From an uncultured Methanomicrobiales archaeon (GTDB lineage Archaea > Halobacteriota > Methanomicrobia > Methanomicrobiales > Methanospirillaceae), in contig CAILCG010000014.1 in assembly GCA_903832665.1 (NCBI GenBank), positions 248,001 through 312,000 on the forward strand: a stretch of 64,000 bases of DNA, read 5' to 3'. A model generated the notes under the pieces. The model did no database searches and was not told where the DNA came from. It was given only the letters and a program-made list of their open reading frames with translations. A program made the position numbers and the translations under genes. Positions 47,398 to 57,160 of the stretch are shown in pieces; positions within the stretch are counted from its first letter, which is position 1, and the number at the start of each line of letters is the position of its first letter.

Positions 47398-48189
47398 TCA
47401 GACCAGAAGTTTTCCTGAGAAGATATGAACCGCGTGCCCTTCGAGACTGACGCGGTCTCCGTTCAGTTTCACGCGGACCGACCCACCCCGGGCCGAGCAC
47501 TGGAACCCGACCATCTCCGTCTTTTTTAATTTTCCTCCCCAATACGGCGCAAGACAGCAGTGGGCCGAACCCGTTACCGGGTCTTCCGGCACACCCGCCG
47601 AAGGTGCAAAAAACCGGGAGACGAAGTCGATCTGCGGTTGATCGGAAACAGCCGTGACGATGATGCCCCGGGTCTGGATGGCGGCAAGAGCGTTCAGGTC
47701 GGGTTCGAGACTACAGACATCATCCGCGAGTGGCAGCTCCACTAAAATATCAAACCGGTTCCGGCCGGTATACAACGGCTCGACTCCAAGTGCCTGGCCA
47801 AGACCAGGGACCGGCATGGAAGTGGCAGCCGGCTCTGCCGGGAAGTCCATGCTGATCCAGTCCTCGTCTTCCCGTACGACCAGTGTCCCTGAAAGGGTCT
47901 CAAAGGTGATCGGCTTTTTCCGGGAAACACGACCGGTCTCCCAGAGCACTGAAGCGGCAGCAAGTGTGGCATGGCCGCACAATTCAACTTCCTTCGTGGG
48001 GGTGAACCATCGCAGGTTCCATTTCGTTTCCTCAGGAAAGAGGAACGCAGTCTCAGAATGTTTCAGCTCAGCTGCTACCTGCTGCATCCATGCCACATCG
48101 GCCGGGCCATCCGGGATACAAACGCCAGCCGGGCTACCGCGGAACGCGGAGCTGGTGAAAGCATCAACGAGATGAAGTTCTGCATGCAT
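47398..48189 (-). CDS. PhzF-family isomerase/epimerase
   Basis: A 263-residue PhzF-fold protein from ATG 48189. Family motifs are LHLVDAFTSSAFRGSPAGVC, ELKHSETAFLFPEE with the catalytic-type Glu, LRWFTPTKEVELCGHATLAAA and RFFAPSAGVPEDPVTGSAHCCLAPYW. PhzF relatives are diaminopimelate-epimerase-like enzymes whose substrates are mostly unknown. An upstream ATG at 48243 would add 18 residues without family similarity. It is convergent with the exported protein gene. Confidence 0.88.
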   Translation of the reverse strand: MHAELHLVDAFTSSAFRGSPAGVCIPDGPADVAWMQQVAAELKHSETAFLFPEETKWNLRWFTPTKEVELCGHATLAAASVLWETGRVSRKKPITFETLSGTLVVREDEDWISMDFPAEPAATSMPVPGLGQALGVEPLYTGRNRFDILVELPLADDVCSLEPDLNALAAIQTRGIIVTAVSDQPQIDFVSRFFAPSAGVPEDPVTGSAHCCLAPYWGGKLKKTEMVGFQCSARGGSVRVKLNGDRVSLEGHAVHIFSGKLLV

Positions 48190-48286
48190 GGAGAAGAGAT
48201 TGCGTGCCGGGGTGTATAAAAATTCGTGCGGGCAGCTGATCATCGCGTCAGCGATGGGGTCTGGAGGAATTATCGATTTCGCGTGG

Positions 48287-48516
48287 CTTGCTAATCGTCA
48301 TCTGTAATTAGGAGTGTGACCCCCTCTCTCCCCCAGAGGGGGAAGCACCCCAAGGGGAGCACCCCCTTGACCCCCATTTCGGAAGTTTTCTTCAACCTTC
48401 TGAAATTATCGCTCTATTGGGGGATGCCTGGGCGGCGGGGGCGGAAGCACGAAGTGTGTGAGCCCCCAAGAGCGACGCCTCAATCCCTGCAAGGATTTCT
48501 CCAAGAGCAAAAAATT
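48287..48516 (+). repeat. Dispersed repeat, copy 4 (full length) and adjacent hairpins
   Basis: It contains all blocks in order: CTTGCTAATCGTCATC, TAATTAGGAGTGTGACCCCC, GAGGGGGAAGCACCCC, CTTGACCCCCATTTCGG, GGCGGGGGCGGAAGCACG, AGAGCGACGCCTCAAT and GGATTTCTCCAAGAGCAAAA. Between it and hisD, two further stems are visible: CCCCGATG (48576-48583) with CATCAGGGG (48601-48609), and GCAACAA (48621-48627) with TTGTTGC (48635-48641). Runs of A at 48655-48676 would be U-rich on the hisD transcript and may terminate it. Confidence 0.8.
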
Positions 48517-48693
48517 CAGACAAAAGAAAAACATTTTTCCCGAAGAGTTACAAAAAACCACCATGCCCAGCGAGGCCCCGATGAGGCGGCCGAGCGACCC
48601 CATCAGGGGTGGGAAACATCGCAACAAAGATTTCTTGTTGCAATCCGGTGATTAAAAAAGAATTATCGAAAAAAAGGGAATTCTCCCTATAAT

Positions 48694-49947
48694 TTACTTC
48701 CGGCCAATCTGCCGGCGGACCCGCACGGATTCCGCATGGGCGTGAAGCCCTTCAGCGTCTGCAATCGTCTCAACTATGTCGCCAATCGTCTCGAGCCCGT
48801 CGCGGTCAATGATCTCGACCGATGCGGTCTTGCAGAAATGATTCACATCAAGACCCGAGTAGGTCTTGGCGTACCCTGCGGTCGGAAGCACGTGGTTGGT
48901 TCCCACGGCATAGTCCCCGCAGGCAACCGCCGAGTAGCGCCCGACAAAGATTGCACCGGCGTTCTTCACTTTCGTAACAACGGACAGTGGATCGGCAACC
49001 TGGATCGAGAGGTGTTCCGGTGCAACAGCATCCGATGCCAGAATGGCTTCCTCCATGGTGCTGACAACACAATACCCGGAGTTCTTCAGCGACTGCTCGA
49101 TGATCTCCCTGCGGGGGGCAACCTTTGTCATCGCTTCTACTTCGCGATCGACTTTTGCCGGCAGGGACTTGTCGGTCGTGATGAGGATACAGGCGGCATT
49201 GGGATCATGCTCTGACTGGGCAAGGATGTCAGCGGCAACAATGCGGGGGTCCGCAGTCTCATCGGCAATGATGCCAATCTCGCTGGGCCCGGCCGGGAAG
49301 TCGATCTCCACTTTTTCGCGGAGCATCATCTTTGCAAGCGTGACGTACACATTACCGGGCCCGACAATCTTCTGCACCGGGCGGACCGTCTCAGTACCGA
49401 GCGCCATTGCTGCTATTGCCTGGGCACCACCGACATTGTAGATCTCGGTCACACCGGCAATATCCAGCGCGACAAGGGTCAGCGGTTTGATCGGGGGCGG
49501 TGAACAGGCACAGATCTCCCTGACGCCCGCGACCCGGGCGGGTACCGCACACATGAGAGCGGAGGATGGGTACGCGGCCCGGCCGCCGGGGATATAGAGC
49601 CCGACACGGTTCAGGGGGGTGGTCTTGACGCCGAGCACAATGCCCGGTTCCATCTCCTGGAACCAGAGATCGCGAGGCTTCTGGAGTTCGTGGAAGCGCT
49701 CGATACGGGCATGCGCCTCGATGAGGCTCTCGATGATCTTCGCGTCGACCTTCTCATAGGCATCCTCGCGTTCGTCATCCGACACGGCAACATCGGTGAG
49801 CTCGCAGTGCTTCTTTGCCAGGTCAATAAGTGCAGCATCGCCCTCCGTCTGCACACGGCCGATGATCTCCGTTACGGTGGCCCGGACGTCTTCGAGGCTT
49901 GACTGCCTTCCCGCGATCCACGCATCGATCTCCACTGCCTTCCACAT
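48694..49947 (-). CDS. hisD: Histidinol dehydrogenase
   Basis: A 417-residue enzyme from ATG 49947. Typical segments are VGLYIPGGRAAYPSSALMCAVPARVAGV, EIYNVGGAQAIAAMALGTETV, IVGPGNVYVTLAKMML, DFPAGPSEIGIIAD with AQSEHDPNAACILIT (zinc and catalytic residues), and NHVLPTAGYAKTYSGLDVNHFCKTASVE. It oxidises histidinol to histidine in two NAD-dependent steps. The frame is open upstream to 50100, but that part is dispersed-repeat sequence, so it is excluded. It is far from hisC (23 kb). Confidence 0.96.
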   Translation of the reverse strand: MWKAVEIDAWIAGRQSSLEDVRATVTEIIGRVQTEGDAALIDLAKKHCELTDVAVSDDEREDAYEKVDAKIIESLIEAHARIERFHELQKPRDLWFQEMEPGIVLGVKTTPLNRVGLYIPGGRAAYPSSALMCAVPARVAGVREICACSPPPIKPLTLVALDIAGVTEIYNVGGAQAIAAMALGTETVRPVQKIVGPGNVYVTLAKMMLREKVEIDFPAGPSEIGIIADETADPRIVAADILAQSEHDPNAACILITTDKSLPAKVDREVEAMTKVAPRREIIEQSLKNSGYCVVSTMEEAILASDAVAPEHLSIQVADPLSVVTKVKNAGAIFVGRYSAVACGDYAVGTNHVLPTAGYAKTYSGLDVNHFCKTASVEIIDRDGLETIGDIVETIADAEGLHAHAESVRVRRQIGRK

Positions 49948-50000
49948 AGTGCCAATATTTTCGGCAGGAAAGGTTGTTAAGGTTTCGACAGGATTTTTGT

Positions 50001-50227
50001 AATTTTTTTTCGTTCTTGAGAAATCCCTGCAGGAATTGAGGAGTCGCTCTTGGAGGCTCACGCACTTCATGCTTCCTTCCGGTGCTCGGGCGTACCCCAT
50101 TGGCGATAACTGCGGAAAGTCGATGAGGACTTCCGGGAGTCAAGGGGGTGCACCCCTTGGGACGCCTCCCCCTCTGGCGAGAGAGGGGGGTCACACTCCT
50201 AATTACAGATGAGGATTAGCAAGTAAC
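50001..50227 (-). repeat. Dispersed repeat, copy 5 (near full length)
   Basis: Opposite orientation to copy 4 and starting 54 bp upstream of hisD. Blocks are TTTTTTTTCGTTCTTGAG, AAATCCCTGCAGGAATTGAG, AGTCGCTCTTGGAGGCTCACG, CCGGGAGTCAAGGGGGTG, CGCCTCCCCC, GGGGGGTCACACTCCTAATT and GATTAGCAAG. The middle is more diverged than in copies 2 and 4. The remaining gap 50228-50424 shows nothing I recognise. Confidence 0.8.
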
Positions 50228-50424
50228 AGGAAAAACGGAGGGAAAAATATCAATTTCAGCATGGTAATCCACAAAAGTGATCGCCGACTTATGATCGATG
50301 GCTCACTCGAAAGATCCATCATTAAAACATATTCCGTGAAGGATACAAATGCCGGTCCCGCGGGATCCCGATCCCGTAAGATTCCGGGTAAAAATTTTAA
50401 AAAGGGAAGGTACGGTAGTAAAAA

Positions 50425-52038
50425 TCATCCCATGCCGGGGGGCATGCCGCCGGCAGGTCCGCCGGACTTTGAAGAGGTGATGACGTCATCGATGCGGATG
50501 ATCATGACTGCTGCCTCGGCAGCGCTGGAAATTGCCTGGGTCTTGACTCGCAGCGGTTCGACAACGCCTGCCTTGAGCATGTCGGCAGGTTTGCCGGCCA
50601 CAACATCAAGACCATAGGTCTTCTTCCCCGATTCGTGGGCTGCCCGGAGGTCGACGAGCATATTGATGGGGTCAAGGCCTGCATTCTCTGCAAGCACGCG
50701 GGGGATGATCTCCATGGCACTGGCGAACGATTCGATGGCAAGCTGGTTCCGGCCGCCAACTGATGAGGCGTACTCGCGGAGCCTGAGGGAAAGTTCTGTC
50801 TCAGGTGCTCCTCCGCCGGGAACAATCTTCTTTCCTGCCACCACAACGCTCACAACCATGAGGGCATCGTGAATTGCCCGTTCGAGTTCGTCTACCACGT
50901 GTTCCGTTCCGCCACGGACGATGATGGAGACCGACTTGGGGTTCTTGCACTTCGAGACGTAGATCATCTCATCGTTTGAGACCATCTTTTCCTCGACCTG
51001 TCCGGCCGAGCCGAGATCTTTTGCCGAGATAGTGTCTAAGCTGTTGACGATCGTTGCACCCGTTGCACGGGCAAGGTTCTCGATATCGCTCTTCTTAATC
51101 CTGCGGACGGCAAGGATCCCGGCTTTGGTCAGGTAGTGAAGGGCAACATCATCGATGCCTTTCTGGCAGAAGACAACGTTTGCCTTGCTCTTGACTACCT
51201 TGTTGATCATATCGTGAACCATCTGTTCCTCGCCATCAAGGAATGCCTGTGCCTGGCCGGGCGAAGAAATATTGATCTTTGCATTCACGTCGGTCTTCTT
51301 GAATTCAAGCGCAACATTGAGGAGGAGGATCTTTGCATCCTTGACCAGCTTGGGCATGTTGGGGTGACCGCGTTCCTTGTCAAGGACCATACCTTCAACA
51401 AGGCTCGAGTCATCCACGGCGCCACCGACCTTCTTCTCCACGTTGATGTGGGCGAGATCTGCAGTACCGTCAGCATCGATCACGGACGTGACTGCCTTGA
51501 CAATGATATCGGTGAGGTGGCCTTTTGCAACTTCCGAATTCTTGCCGGTGAGGGCGGTCTCTGCAATCTTCTTGAGCATCGCGGTATCGGTTGGCTTGAC
51601 TGTTATTGCGTACTTGTCAAGCAGCACGAGCGCCTTCTGGGCTGCCATGCGGTAACCCTCGGCAATGCTGGTCGGGTGGACTTTCTGTTTGAGGAGTACT
51701 TCGGCATTCTTTAAGAGCTCGCCGGCAAGGATGACCGCAGTTGTCGTGCCATCACCGACTTCAGCATCCTGGGTCTTTGCGATCTCGACCATCATCTTTG
51801 CAGCCGGGTGATCGATATCCATCTCCTTAAGGATCGTGACGCCGTCGTTGGTGATGGTGATATCTCCCATGCCGTCGATGAGCATCTTGTCCATGCCTTT
51901 CGGGCCGAGGGTAGACTGGACTGCCGTGGCAACTGCACGTGCAGCGGCAAAATTATTGCTCTGGGCCTCTTCTCCCCGGTTTCTCGTTGCTCCTTCCCTC
52001 ATGATAATTATGGGTTGTCCCCCGAGTTGTTGTGACAT
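50425..52038 (-). CDS. Thermosome subunit (group II chaperonin)
   Basis: A 537-residue chaperonin. The N-terminal [45 protein letters not shown], the ATP-binding [47 protein letters not shown], and the C-terminal [14 protein letters not shown] and Gly/Met-rich tail [12 protein letters not shown] are typical. It forms double rings that fold proteins in the cytosol. The start at 52038 has GAGGT nine bases upstream, with an AT-rich TATATTTAA next to it. Only one subunit is present here. Confidence 0.97.
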   Translation of the reverse strand: MSQQLGGQPIIIMREGATRNRGEEAQSNNFAAARAVATAVQSTLGPKGMDKMLIDGMGDITITNDGVTILKEMDIDHPAAKMMVEIAKTQDAEVGDGTTTAVILAGELLKNAEVLLKQKVHPTSIAEGYRMAAQKALVLLDKYAITVKPTDTAMLKKIAETALTGKNSEVAKGHLTDIIVKAVTSVIDADGTADLAHINVEKKVGGAVDDSSLVEGMVLDKERGHPNMPKLVKDAKILLLNVALEFKKTDVNAKINISSPGQAQAFLDGEEQMVHDMINKVVKSKANVVFCQKGIDDVALHYLTKAGILAVRRIKKSDIENLARATGATIVNSLDTISAKDLGSAGQVEEKMVSNDEMIYVSKCKNPKSVSIIVRGGTEHVVDELERAIHDALMVVSVVVAGKKIVPGGGAPETELSLRLREYASSVGGRNQLAIESFASAMEIIPRVLAENAGLDPINMLVDLRAAHESGKKTYGLDVVAGKPADMLKAGVVEPLRVKTQAISSAAEAAVMIIRIDDVITSSKSGGPAGGMPPGMG

Positions 52039-52602
52039 TTAAATATACCTCGTTTAGCTATGTTCCATCCATCGTCATGTTACCGGTGCCTTTATTATTC
52101 CTGCACAACCGGTTCACCCTTGCGGGGTACCGCAGTTTTTTCCCGGACACATTGGCACGCTTTTGATGGGTTCAAAAACGGCCGGTGCAGATACCGGTGC
52201 CGGTAAAGCCGGTGTCATCTCCCTGTTCGGGTGACTGATGGCAGACTTCATCACCAGATGATAAAACAGATTGACGTGCATCCGTTTTATGTGTATCCAT
52301 CCCGATCACGTCCCATGCGCCACCCCCGGGAGATTCAACGATAGTAAAAAGAGGGGGGCACCCGGGTATTTTACCGAAATGTTGCAGAGTTCCCCATCCT
52401 GTCAAGGTCACCCGGGAACTGAGAGTATTGGAATTTCTCATCATAATTTCCTCGGGCATTGTACATCCAGAATCAGCTTTTTCCAATGGATGGATCCGTT
52501 ATGCATTTCCCGGAAAGAGGGGCTGGGAGGGTTTGTTGCATAAACGGCGGGTCCATGTCAACACCTCACCATTAATAACAGGATTTTACCAATGAGTGAT
52601 CA
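52039..52602. other. Intergenic region between thermosome and reductase genes
   Basis: The thermosome promoter should lie in the first 100 bp. A terminator-like hairpin, TGCGG with CCGCA (52122-52135) followed by GTTTTTT, points along the plus strand although no plus-strand gene ends there. Short open frames exist on both strands but none has a recognisable product. No conserved signal was seen directly before the reductase start beyond an AT-rich stretch. Confidence 0.4.
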
Positions 52603-53496
52603 ATGCGCACGGATTTTGGTATTCACATGAGAGGCGGCGTCATCACCGAACGCGACGCTGACTTCTGTACTATCCGCATCAGGGCACCTGCGGGAGTTTA
52701 TTCGGTAGAACAGTTGCGGGGGATTGCAACCATCGCGAAAAAATACAGTACGGGTGCGGTTCACTGCACTACCCGCCAGACCCTCGAGATCCCCCATGTC
52801 AATCCGGCCCAGTTAAAAAAAATTGAGAAGGCACTTGCGAAGAACGAGACTCCTGTTGGCTCGGAGAAAGATGAGATCGTAAATATCATAGCATGTCCCG
52901 GCATCGAACGCTGTAAATTTGCAAATATCGACACCATCGGTCTCGCGAAAAAAATTGATCATCAGTTGTTCGGCAAAGAGATGCCGGTAAAGATGCGCAT
53001 CGCGTTATCGGGATGCCCGAACGCCTGTACCAGCCCCATGCTCAATGAGATAGGCGTTATTGGCAGGGTTCGCCCCCTCAGGACACCCGGCCTCTGTACC
53101 GGGTGTGGGTCCTGTGTCCAGTTCTGCAAGGAGAAAGCGATTGTGATCAGGAACGGCATATCCGAGCTCAAAGATGAGAAGTGCGTGGAGTGCGGGGTCT
53201 GTGTCCAGTCCTGCCATTTCGATCTCCTCAAAGCAGAACACCGGCATTATCTTATAACGGTTGGCGGCCGGAGAGGCAGGCACCCCAAAATTGGCAGGCA
53301 GCTGCTCACCGTTGAGACCGAAGAGCAGGTCCTTTTTGCGATACAGAAAATTGTTGACTGGGTGTACCGCCGTGCATGGAGTGGAAGGCTCCTCTCGGAG
53401 CAGCTGGATGAGATCAATTTCGAAAAATTCCGGCAGGATATCGAGAAACAGATTGCGGCTGGCGTTACCAATCCGGTAAAAAAATCATCCCCGTAA
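52603..53496 (+). CDS. Siroheme-type nitrite/sulfite reductase-like protein with ferredoxin domain
   Basis: A 297-residue protein like the small Dsr-LP proteins of methanogens. The half-repeat SVEQLRGIATIAKKYSTGAVHCTTRQTLEIPHV starts it. The siroheme/[4Fe-4S] motif is CPGIERC (C98, C104) with SGCPNAC (C138, C142). Two ferredoxin clusters follow at C165/168/171/175 and C194/197/200/204. It probably reduces an oxidised sulfur or nitrogen compound, or serves in biosynthesis; the substrate is unknown. It is monocistronic. Confidence 0.88.
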   Translation: MRTDFGIHMRGGVITERDADFCTIRIRAPAGVYSVEQLRGIATIAKKYSTGAVHCTTRQTLEIPHVNPAQLKKIEKALAKNETPVGSEKDEIVNIIACPGIERCKFANIDTIGLAKKIDHQLFGKEMPVKMRIALSGCPNACTSPMLNEIGVIGRVRPLRTPGLCTGCGSCVQFCKEKAIVIRNGISELKDEKCVECGVCVQSCHFDLLKAEHRHYLITVGGRRGRHPKIGRQLLTVETEEQVLFAIQKIVDWVYRRAWSGRLLSEQLDEINFEKFRQDIEKQIAAGVTNPVKKSSP

Positions 53497-53692
53497 ATCA
53501 ACCGTATCTTTTTTTCATAACCGATTCCGGAACGGAAGCATGTATTTTTCATGGGGCGTCATCCGGGAACCAGCAATAAGTAATTTCATTCTTCCAAAAA
53601 CGGAGGAATTTTTCTAAATCATAGCCTTGTTGAAACACTATAGAGAATCTCAACAGATTCCTGATACTTAAAAAAAGAGAATTCTACTGGAA

Positions 53693-54388
53693 TCAGGAGC
53701 GCTTGTTAAGAGCTAGGGGCCCTGCAATACCCAGCCCGGTCAGAATGAGAGGGAGGGGGAGGGGGGATTTTGTGGGCACCGGTGTCGGCATTGCAGTTGG
53801 CGCCGGGTTGAGGGTCGCGTAGAGTTGGACACTCTGTCCAGGGGCCGGGACGCTGGTTAAGGTTGCGGTGTAGGGAAGGTACCCGTTCATCGATACGGTA
53901 TAGGTCTGGTACGGAGTTCCGGTTGTATACACCGGGACGGTCAGGGTTCCCAGGGTAATCACGCCGACTACCTGGTTATCGAATGAAACGGTTGCCCCGT
54001 TCACATTGCAGTTGACAACGTACCATCCCTGGCTGCCGCCAATGACCGCAGCAGTGGTGGGAACGGCCGGATTCAGGGTGGCGTAGACATCAAAGGTCTC
54101 TCCCTTCCCCGGCATTGCCGGAATCGGACCGGAGTAGGTGGTGTACCCAGATTTACTTACGGTGAATGACTTCAGGGGGGTACCGGTGCTGTAGACCGGA
54201 ACGGTAAGTATGCCACCAGCGATCGCTCCTTCATAGGTACCATCGAAATAGACCTGTGCCTCATCAACATTGCAGTGAACAGCGATCCATCCCTGGTTCC
54301 CGCCAATAGGTTCAGCAGCAGACACCAGAGAGATACATGCAAGAGTCAGCACGATACATGCCAGGTAAATTCGGTTGATCTTCATCAC
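53693..54388 (-). CDS. Exported protein with two PEGA domains
   Basis: A 231-residue protein. A signal peptide (IYLACIVLTLACISLVSAA) is followed by two similar PEGA-type repeats: GGNQGWIAVHCNVDEAQVYFDGTYEGAIAGGILTVPVYSTGTP and GGSQGWYVVNCNVNGATVSFDNQVVGVITLGTLTVPVYTTGTP. A Pro/Thr linker leads to a C-terminal membrane helix (LPLPLILTGLGIAGPLAL) with KRS tail. PEGA repeats occur in surface proteins and bind partners or wall components. It probably decorates the cell surface. Confidence 0.85.
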   Translation of the reverse strand: MMKINRIYLACIVLTLACISLVSAAEPIGGNQGWIAVHCNVDEAQVYFDGTYEGAIAGGILTVPVYSTGTPLKSFTVSKSGYTTYSGPIPAMPGKGETFDVYATLNPAVPTTAAVIGGSQGWYVVNCNVNGATVSFDNQVVGVITLGTLTVPVYTTGTPYQTYTVSMNGYLPYTATLTSVPAPGQSVQLYATLNPAPTAMPTPVPTKSPLPLPLILTGLGIAGPLALNKRS

Positions 54389-54717
54389 AATTCCTCGTAT
54401 ATATTACACCATAAGAGGGAAAGGGTATAAAAAAGAATCTTTTCATAAGTCCGGAATAATGATCCGGGCTGCCTGGATTTTAAAAAACCGTGCCGGAACC
54501 AGGATAAAACAGGAGAGATAGCGCCCGGTAAAGACAATTGATGGAACGGTAAAACCTGTCATCTCCAGAAAGGATAATGCTGGTGAAAATCATTCAACTG
54601 TTAGAACGATCGGATGGGAAACGGGGACTTTTCCCACCCATCCCGGTAAAAGAACCAGCATCGCCACAGCCGTGATGAATTAGAGATCCTCCTCTCCGTT
54701 CGTAAAACCAGGAACCC
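54389..54717. other. Intergenic region upstream of the molybdate transporter
   Basis: This 329-bp interval separates the PEGA-protein gene and the transporter gene, which are divergent. I see no gene or strong repeat. The bases just before ATG 54718 (CGTAAAACCAGGAACCC) include a weak CAGGA ribosome-binding sequence. Confidence 0.4.
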
Positions 54718-55860
54718 ATGCCCGAATCTTCCCCTGCCCTTCCCGCCCTCCGGTTCAATCTTGCCGAGCTGGCGGGATCGCTGGGGGATTTCGGCACGAT
54801 CATCCCGCTCGTCCTTGCCGTGGCGCTGGTCTCGGATGTCAATGCCCGGTATATTCTCCTCTTCTTTGGGATCTGGTTCATCCTGACGGGCCTCTATTAC
54901 CGGTTGCCGATACCCCTCGAACCAATGAAAGCCGTAGCGGTGATCGTGATCGCGGGATCCATAGGGAGCGGGGAGATAGCGGCTGCCGGCTTCATCCTCG
55001 GGGTCATCTTTCTCGTGCTCGGGTACGGGAGGTTCTTTGCCGTCATTGAACGATGGGTACCCCAGAGTGTGGTGAGAGGCATCCAGCTGGGACTCGCTCT
55101 CCTCCTGTTCCGGTCATCTCTGGGATTTGTGGTAAAGGATCCCACGTTCTTCTTCATCGGTATCGCCATCATCGCGGGCTTTTATCTCCTGGCCCGGTAC
55201 TGCTCTATCCCGGACCTCTCCACGATCGTGGTCATCGGGGTTGGTCTCATTGCGGGGATTGCCCTTTATGGGGTTCCGCCCCTCAGCCTGATCCCGGCTC
55301 CCCAGTTCGTCATCCCCCTGCCAACGGATTTCTCCTCCGCCTTCTCAACTCTCGTGCTGCCCCAGGTTGTCCTCACCATCACCAACGCGATCCTCGCGAC
55401 ATCCCTCCTGACAAAAGATCTTTTTACGTACGATGTGCCGCCCAAGAAATTCTCGACAAGCATCGGCCTCATGAATATCTTTTCCGTCCCGTTCGGGGGG
55501 TTTCCCATGTGCCATGGTGCCGGGGGACTTGCCGGGCAGTACCGGTACGGTGCGCGAACCGGCGGGGCAAATGTTTTTGCCGGCATCATCTTTCTCGTCC
55601 TCGCCATCTTCTTTACCTCCCCGCAGGTCCTCTCCATCATCGCAGTCGGCGTTCTCGGAGCCCTCCTTGTTTTTGTCGGGATCGAGATGAGCCGGCATAG
55701 TTTTAAGACCGACTCGCTTCCGGTGACCGTGATCATTGGCGTTCTTGCGCTGGTGAGCTCGATGACGATCGCTTTCCTTGTGGGGATGGTACTGGCGTAC
55801 CTCCTGAAGAGAATAAAGAAGAAGTCCGGACCTGAACCCCGGCTGGATACAACCTGCTAA
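54718..55860 (+). CDS. MOT1-type molybdate (or sulfate) transporter
   Basis: A 380-residue polytopic membrane protein with about ten helices. It carries the two conserved MOT1 signatures: FNLAELAGSLGDFGTIIPLVLA near the N terminus and GLMNIFSVPFGGFPMCHGAGGLAGQYRYGARTGGANVFAG in the second half, with YRLPIPLEPMKAVAV between. MOT1 proteins are SulP-related molybdate importers. Its position 90 bp from a tungstate-type binding protein and near molybdoenzymes supports molybdate or tungstate as substrate, though sulfate remains possible. Confidence 0.87.
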   Translation: MPESSPALPALRFNLAELAGSLGDFGTIIPLVLAVALVSDVNARYILLFFGIWFILTGLYYRLPIPLEPMKAVAVIVIAGSIGSGEIAAAGFILGVIFLVLGYGRFFAVIERWVPQSVVRGIQLGLALLLFRSSLGFVVKDPTFFFIGIAIIAGFYLLARYCSIPDLSTIVVIGVGLIAGIALYGVPPLSLIPAPQFVIPLPTDFSSAFSTLVLPQVVLTITNAILATSLLTKDLFTYDVPPKKFSTSIGLMNIFSVPFGGFPMCHGAGGLAGQYRYGARTGGANVFAGIIFLVLAIFFTSPQVLSIIAVGVLGALLVFVGIEMSRHSFKTDSLPVTVIIGVLALVSSMTIAFLVGMVLAYLLKRIKKKSGPEPRLDTTC

Positions 55861-55948
55861 CGCTTACAGGATCACTTTTGCCTCCGGAAATTTTATCCGT
55901 GGCGAAACGAGCCGGTTTGTCCTGCCCGATTTTAGAAAAAAGGAGAGT

Positions 55949-56998
55949 TTAAGTTGTGACCGCTGCCGGTGAGGCGGTAGTTACCGGTGCAGTGGTTGTG
56001 GCAGGTGCCGGTGCAACCGCAGTTGCCGGTGTGCTGTAATCCCCAACCCAGCCGGCAGTTGCAGTGGGTACACTGACGCTCATCGGGATGAACAGTGATT
56101 TGCCATACTTGTCAACACCATAGTTCCCGATACCGGCTTGGGTTTCCGGAGCAATGAGGAAGTTGATGAAGTTGTTGGCCATCTGGATCTTTTCCACCGG
56201 CTGCTTGTCGTTGTACACTGCCATCACGCTGTAGATATTGAGAAGGCTTGGGCCCTTGGTGATGATCGGTACGAGATCGAGCTTGGTCTTGTAGGCAAGG
56301 TAGGTACCTTCATCGGTGACGGCATAGGCTCCCTTCTCGCTTGCCATCTGGAGTGTCTCTCCCATTCCCTTACCGGCCTCTACATACCAGGTGCCAAATT
56401 TCTCGACATTCTGGGTGTAATTGTACTTGGCATTTGACCAGATCTTCTGCTCTGCCGTGTGGGTTCCTGAACCGTCACCACGGGAGATGAAGGAGACATT
56501 GGCGGTTTTGTTGGTCCCCTTGATGAGGATGGTAGTGAATGCCTGCTCGGGGGTCATGTTGGCGATGCCGGCGGGATCATTTGCCGGCCCTACGATGATG
56601 AACGAGTTTGACGCGAACGAGCGCCGGTTCAGGCCGTAACCATCTTTCATGAATGCCAGTTCCTGGCTTGGTGAGTGGACGAGAAGGACATCGGCGTCCC
56701 CGCGTTTTGCCAGTTCGATCGCTTTGCCGGTTCCCTGGGAAGTGATCTTGAGGGTGACATTGTACTTCTTCTCGAATATAGGCTGAAGGTAATCGAGCAG
56801 CTTCGTGTCGTACAGGCTCGTGGTCGTGGCGATGACGAGTGTCTGGGCTGCCGCAGGAGTTGCGACCGCAGTCGGTGCTGCGGTTGGTGAAGTCGTTGGA
56901 GTGGTAGTCGTCTGGCTCGTACATCCTGCAAAACAGGTTGCAAGCATCAGCAGTACGAATATTGCCGCAATAAATGTTACATGCACATTTTTTGTCAT
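55949..56998 (-). CDS. tupA: Tungstate-type ABC transporter substrate-binding lipoprotein (TupA-like)
   Basis: A 349-residue exported protein. The signal sequence ends in a lipobox-like CFAGC. After a Thr/Pro linker, the binding domain reads LVIATTTSLYDTKLLDYLQPIFEKKYNVTLKITSQGTGKAIELAKRGDADVLLVHSPSQELAFMKDGYG, the TupA signature, and FISRGDGSGTHTAEQKIW. Tungstate binding is inferred from these motifs. No tupB or tupC permease or ATPase gene is nearby. A C-terminal Ala/Pro/Thr tail of about 30 residues is unusual for this family. Confidence 0.88.
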   Translation of the reverse strand: MTKNVHVTFIAAIFVLLMLATCFAGCTSQTTTTPTTSPTAAPTAVATPAAAQTLVIATTTSLYDTKLLDYLQPIFEKKYNVTLKITSQGTGKAIELAKRGDADVLLVHSPSQELAFMKDGYGLNRRSFASNSFIIVGPANDPAGIANMTPEQAFTTILIKGTNKTANVSFISRGDGSGTHTAEQKIWSNAKYNYTQNVEKFGTWYVEAGKGMGETLQMASEKGAYAVTDEGTYLAYKTKLDLVPIITKGPSLLNIYSVMAVYNDKQPVEKIQMANNFINFLIAPETQAGIGNYGVDKYGKSLFIPMSVSVPTATAGWVGDYSTPATAVAPAPATTTAPVTTASPAAVTT

Positions 56999-57067
56999 AA
57001 GTAAACCGTTTTACCGGTAGGTAAGAGCATTATTCAATGTTTCTTTTTTGTCCGGGGTAACAACATC

Positions 57068-57099
57068 TGGTTATCAGTTGGTTACCAAATGGTTGTAAG
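57068..57099. promoter_or_regulatory. Repeated TGGTT operator candidate upstream of tupA
   Basis: Three spaced half-sites occur: CTGGTTATCA (57068-57077), TTGGTTACCAA (57078-57088, a perfect palindrome) and ATGGTTGTAA (57089-57098). Their 10-11 bp spacing puts them on one face of the helix. They lie 70-100 bp before the tupA ATG, within an otherwise AT-rich promoter region. A metal-oxyanion-responsive repressor site is the likely meaning, by context only. Confidence 0.5.
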
Positions 57100-57160
57100 G
57101 TTTTGTTATTAATTTCCAGTATTTGTTAATAATAATCAAAAAATAGTTTCGATTCATTCA

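Noticed and set aside
49948-50100. N-terminal extension of hisD
   Set aside because: The extension is dispersed-repeat sequence, and the internal ATG gives the normal HisD start.
52172-52486. Minus-strand open frame of 104 residues in the thermosome-reductase gap
   Set aside because: No recognisable fold, no ribosome-binding site, and codon use unlike its neighbours.
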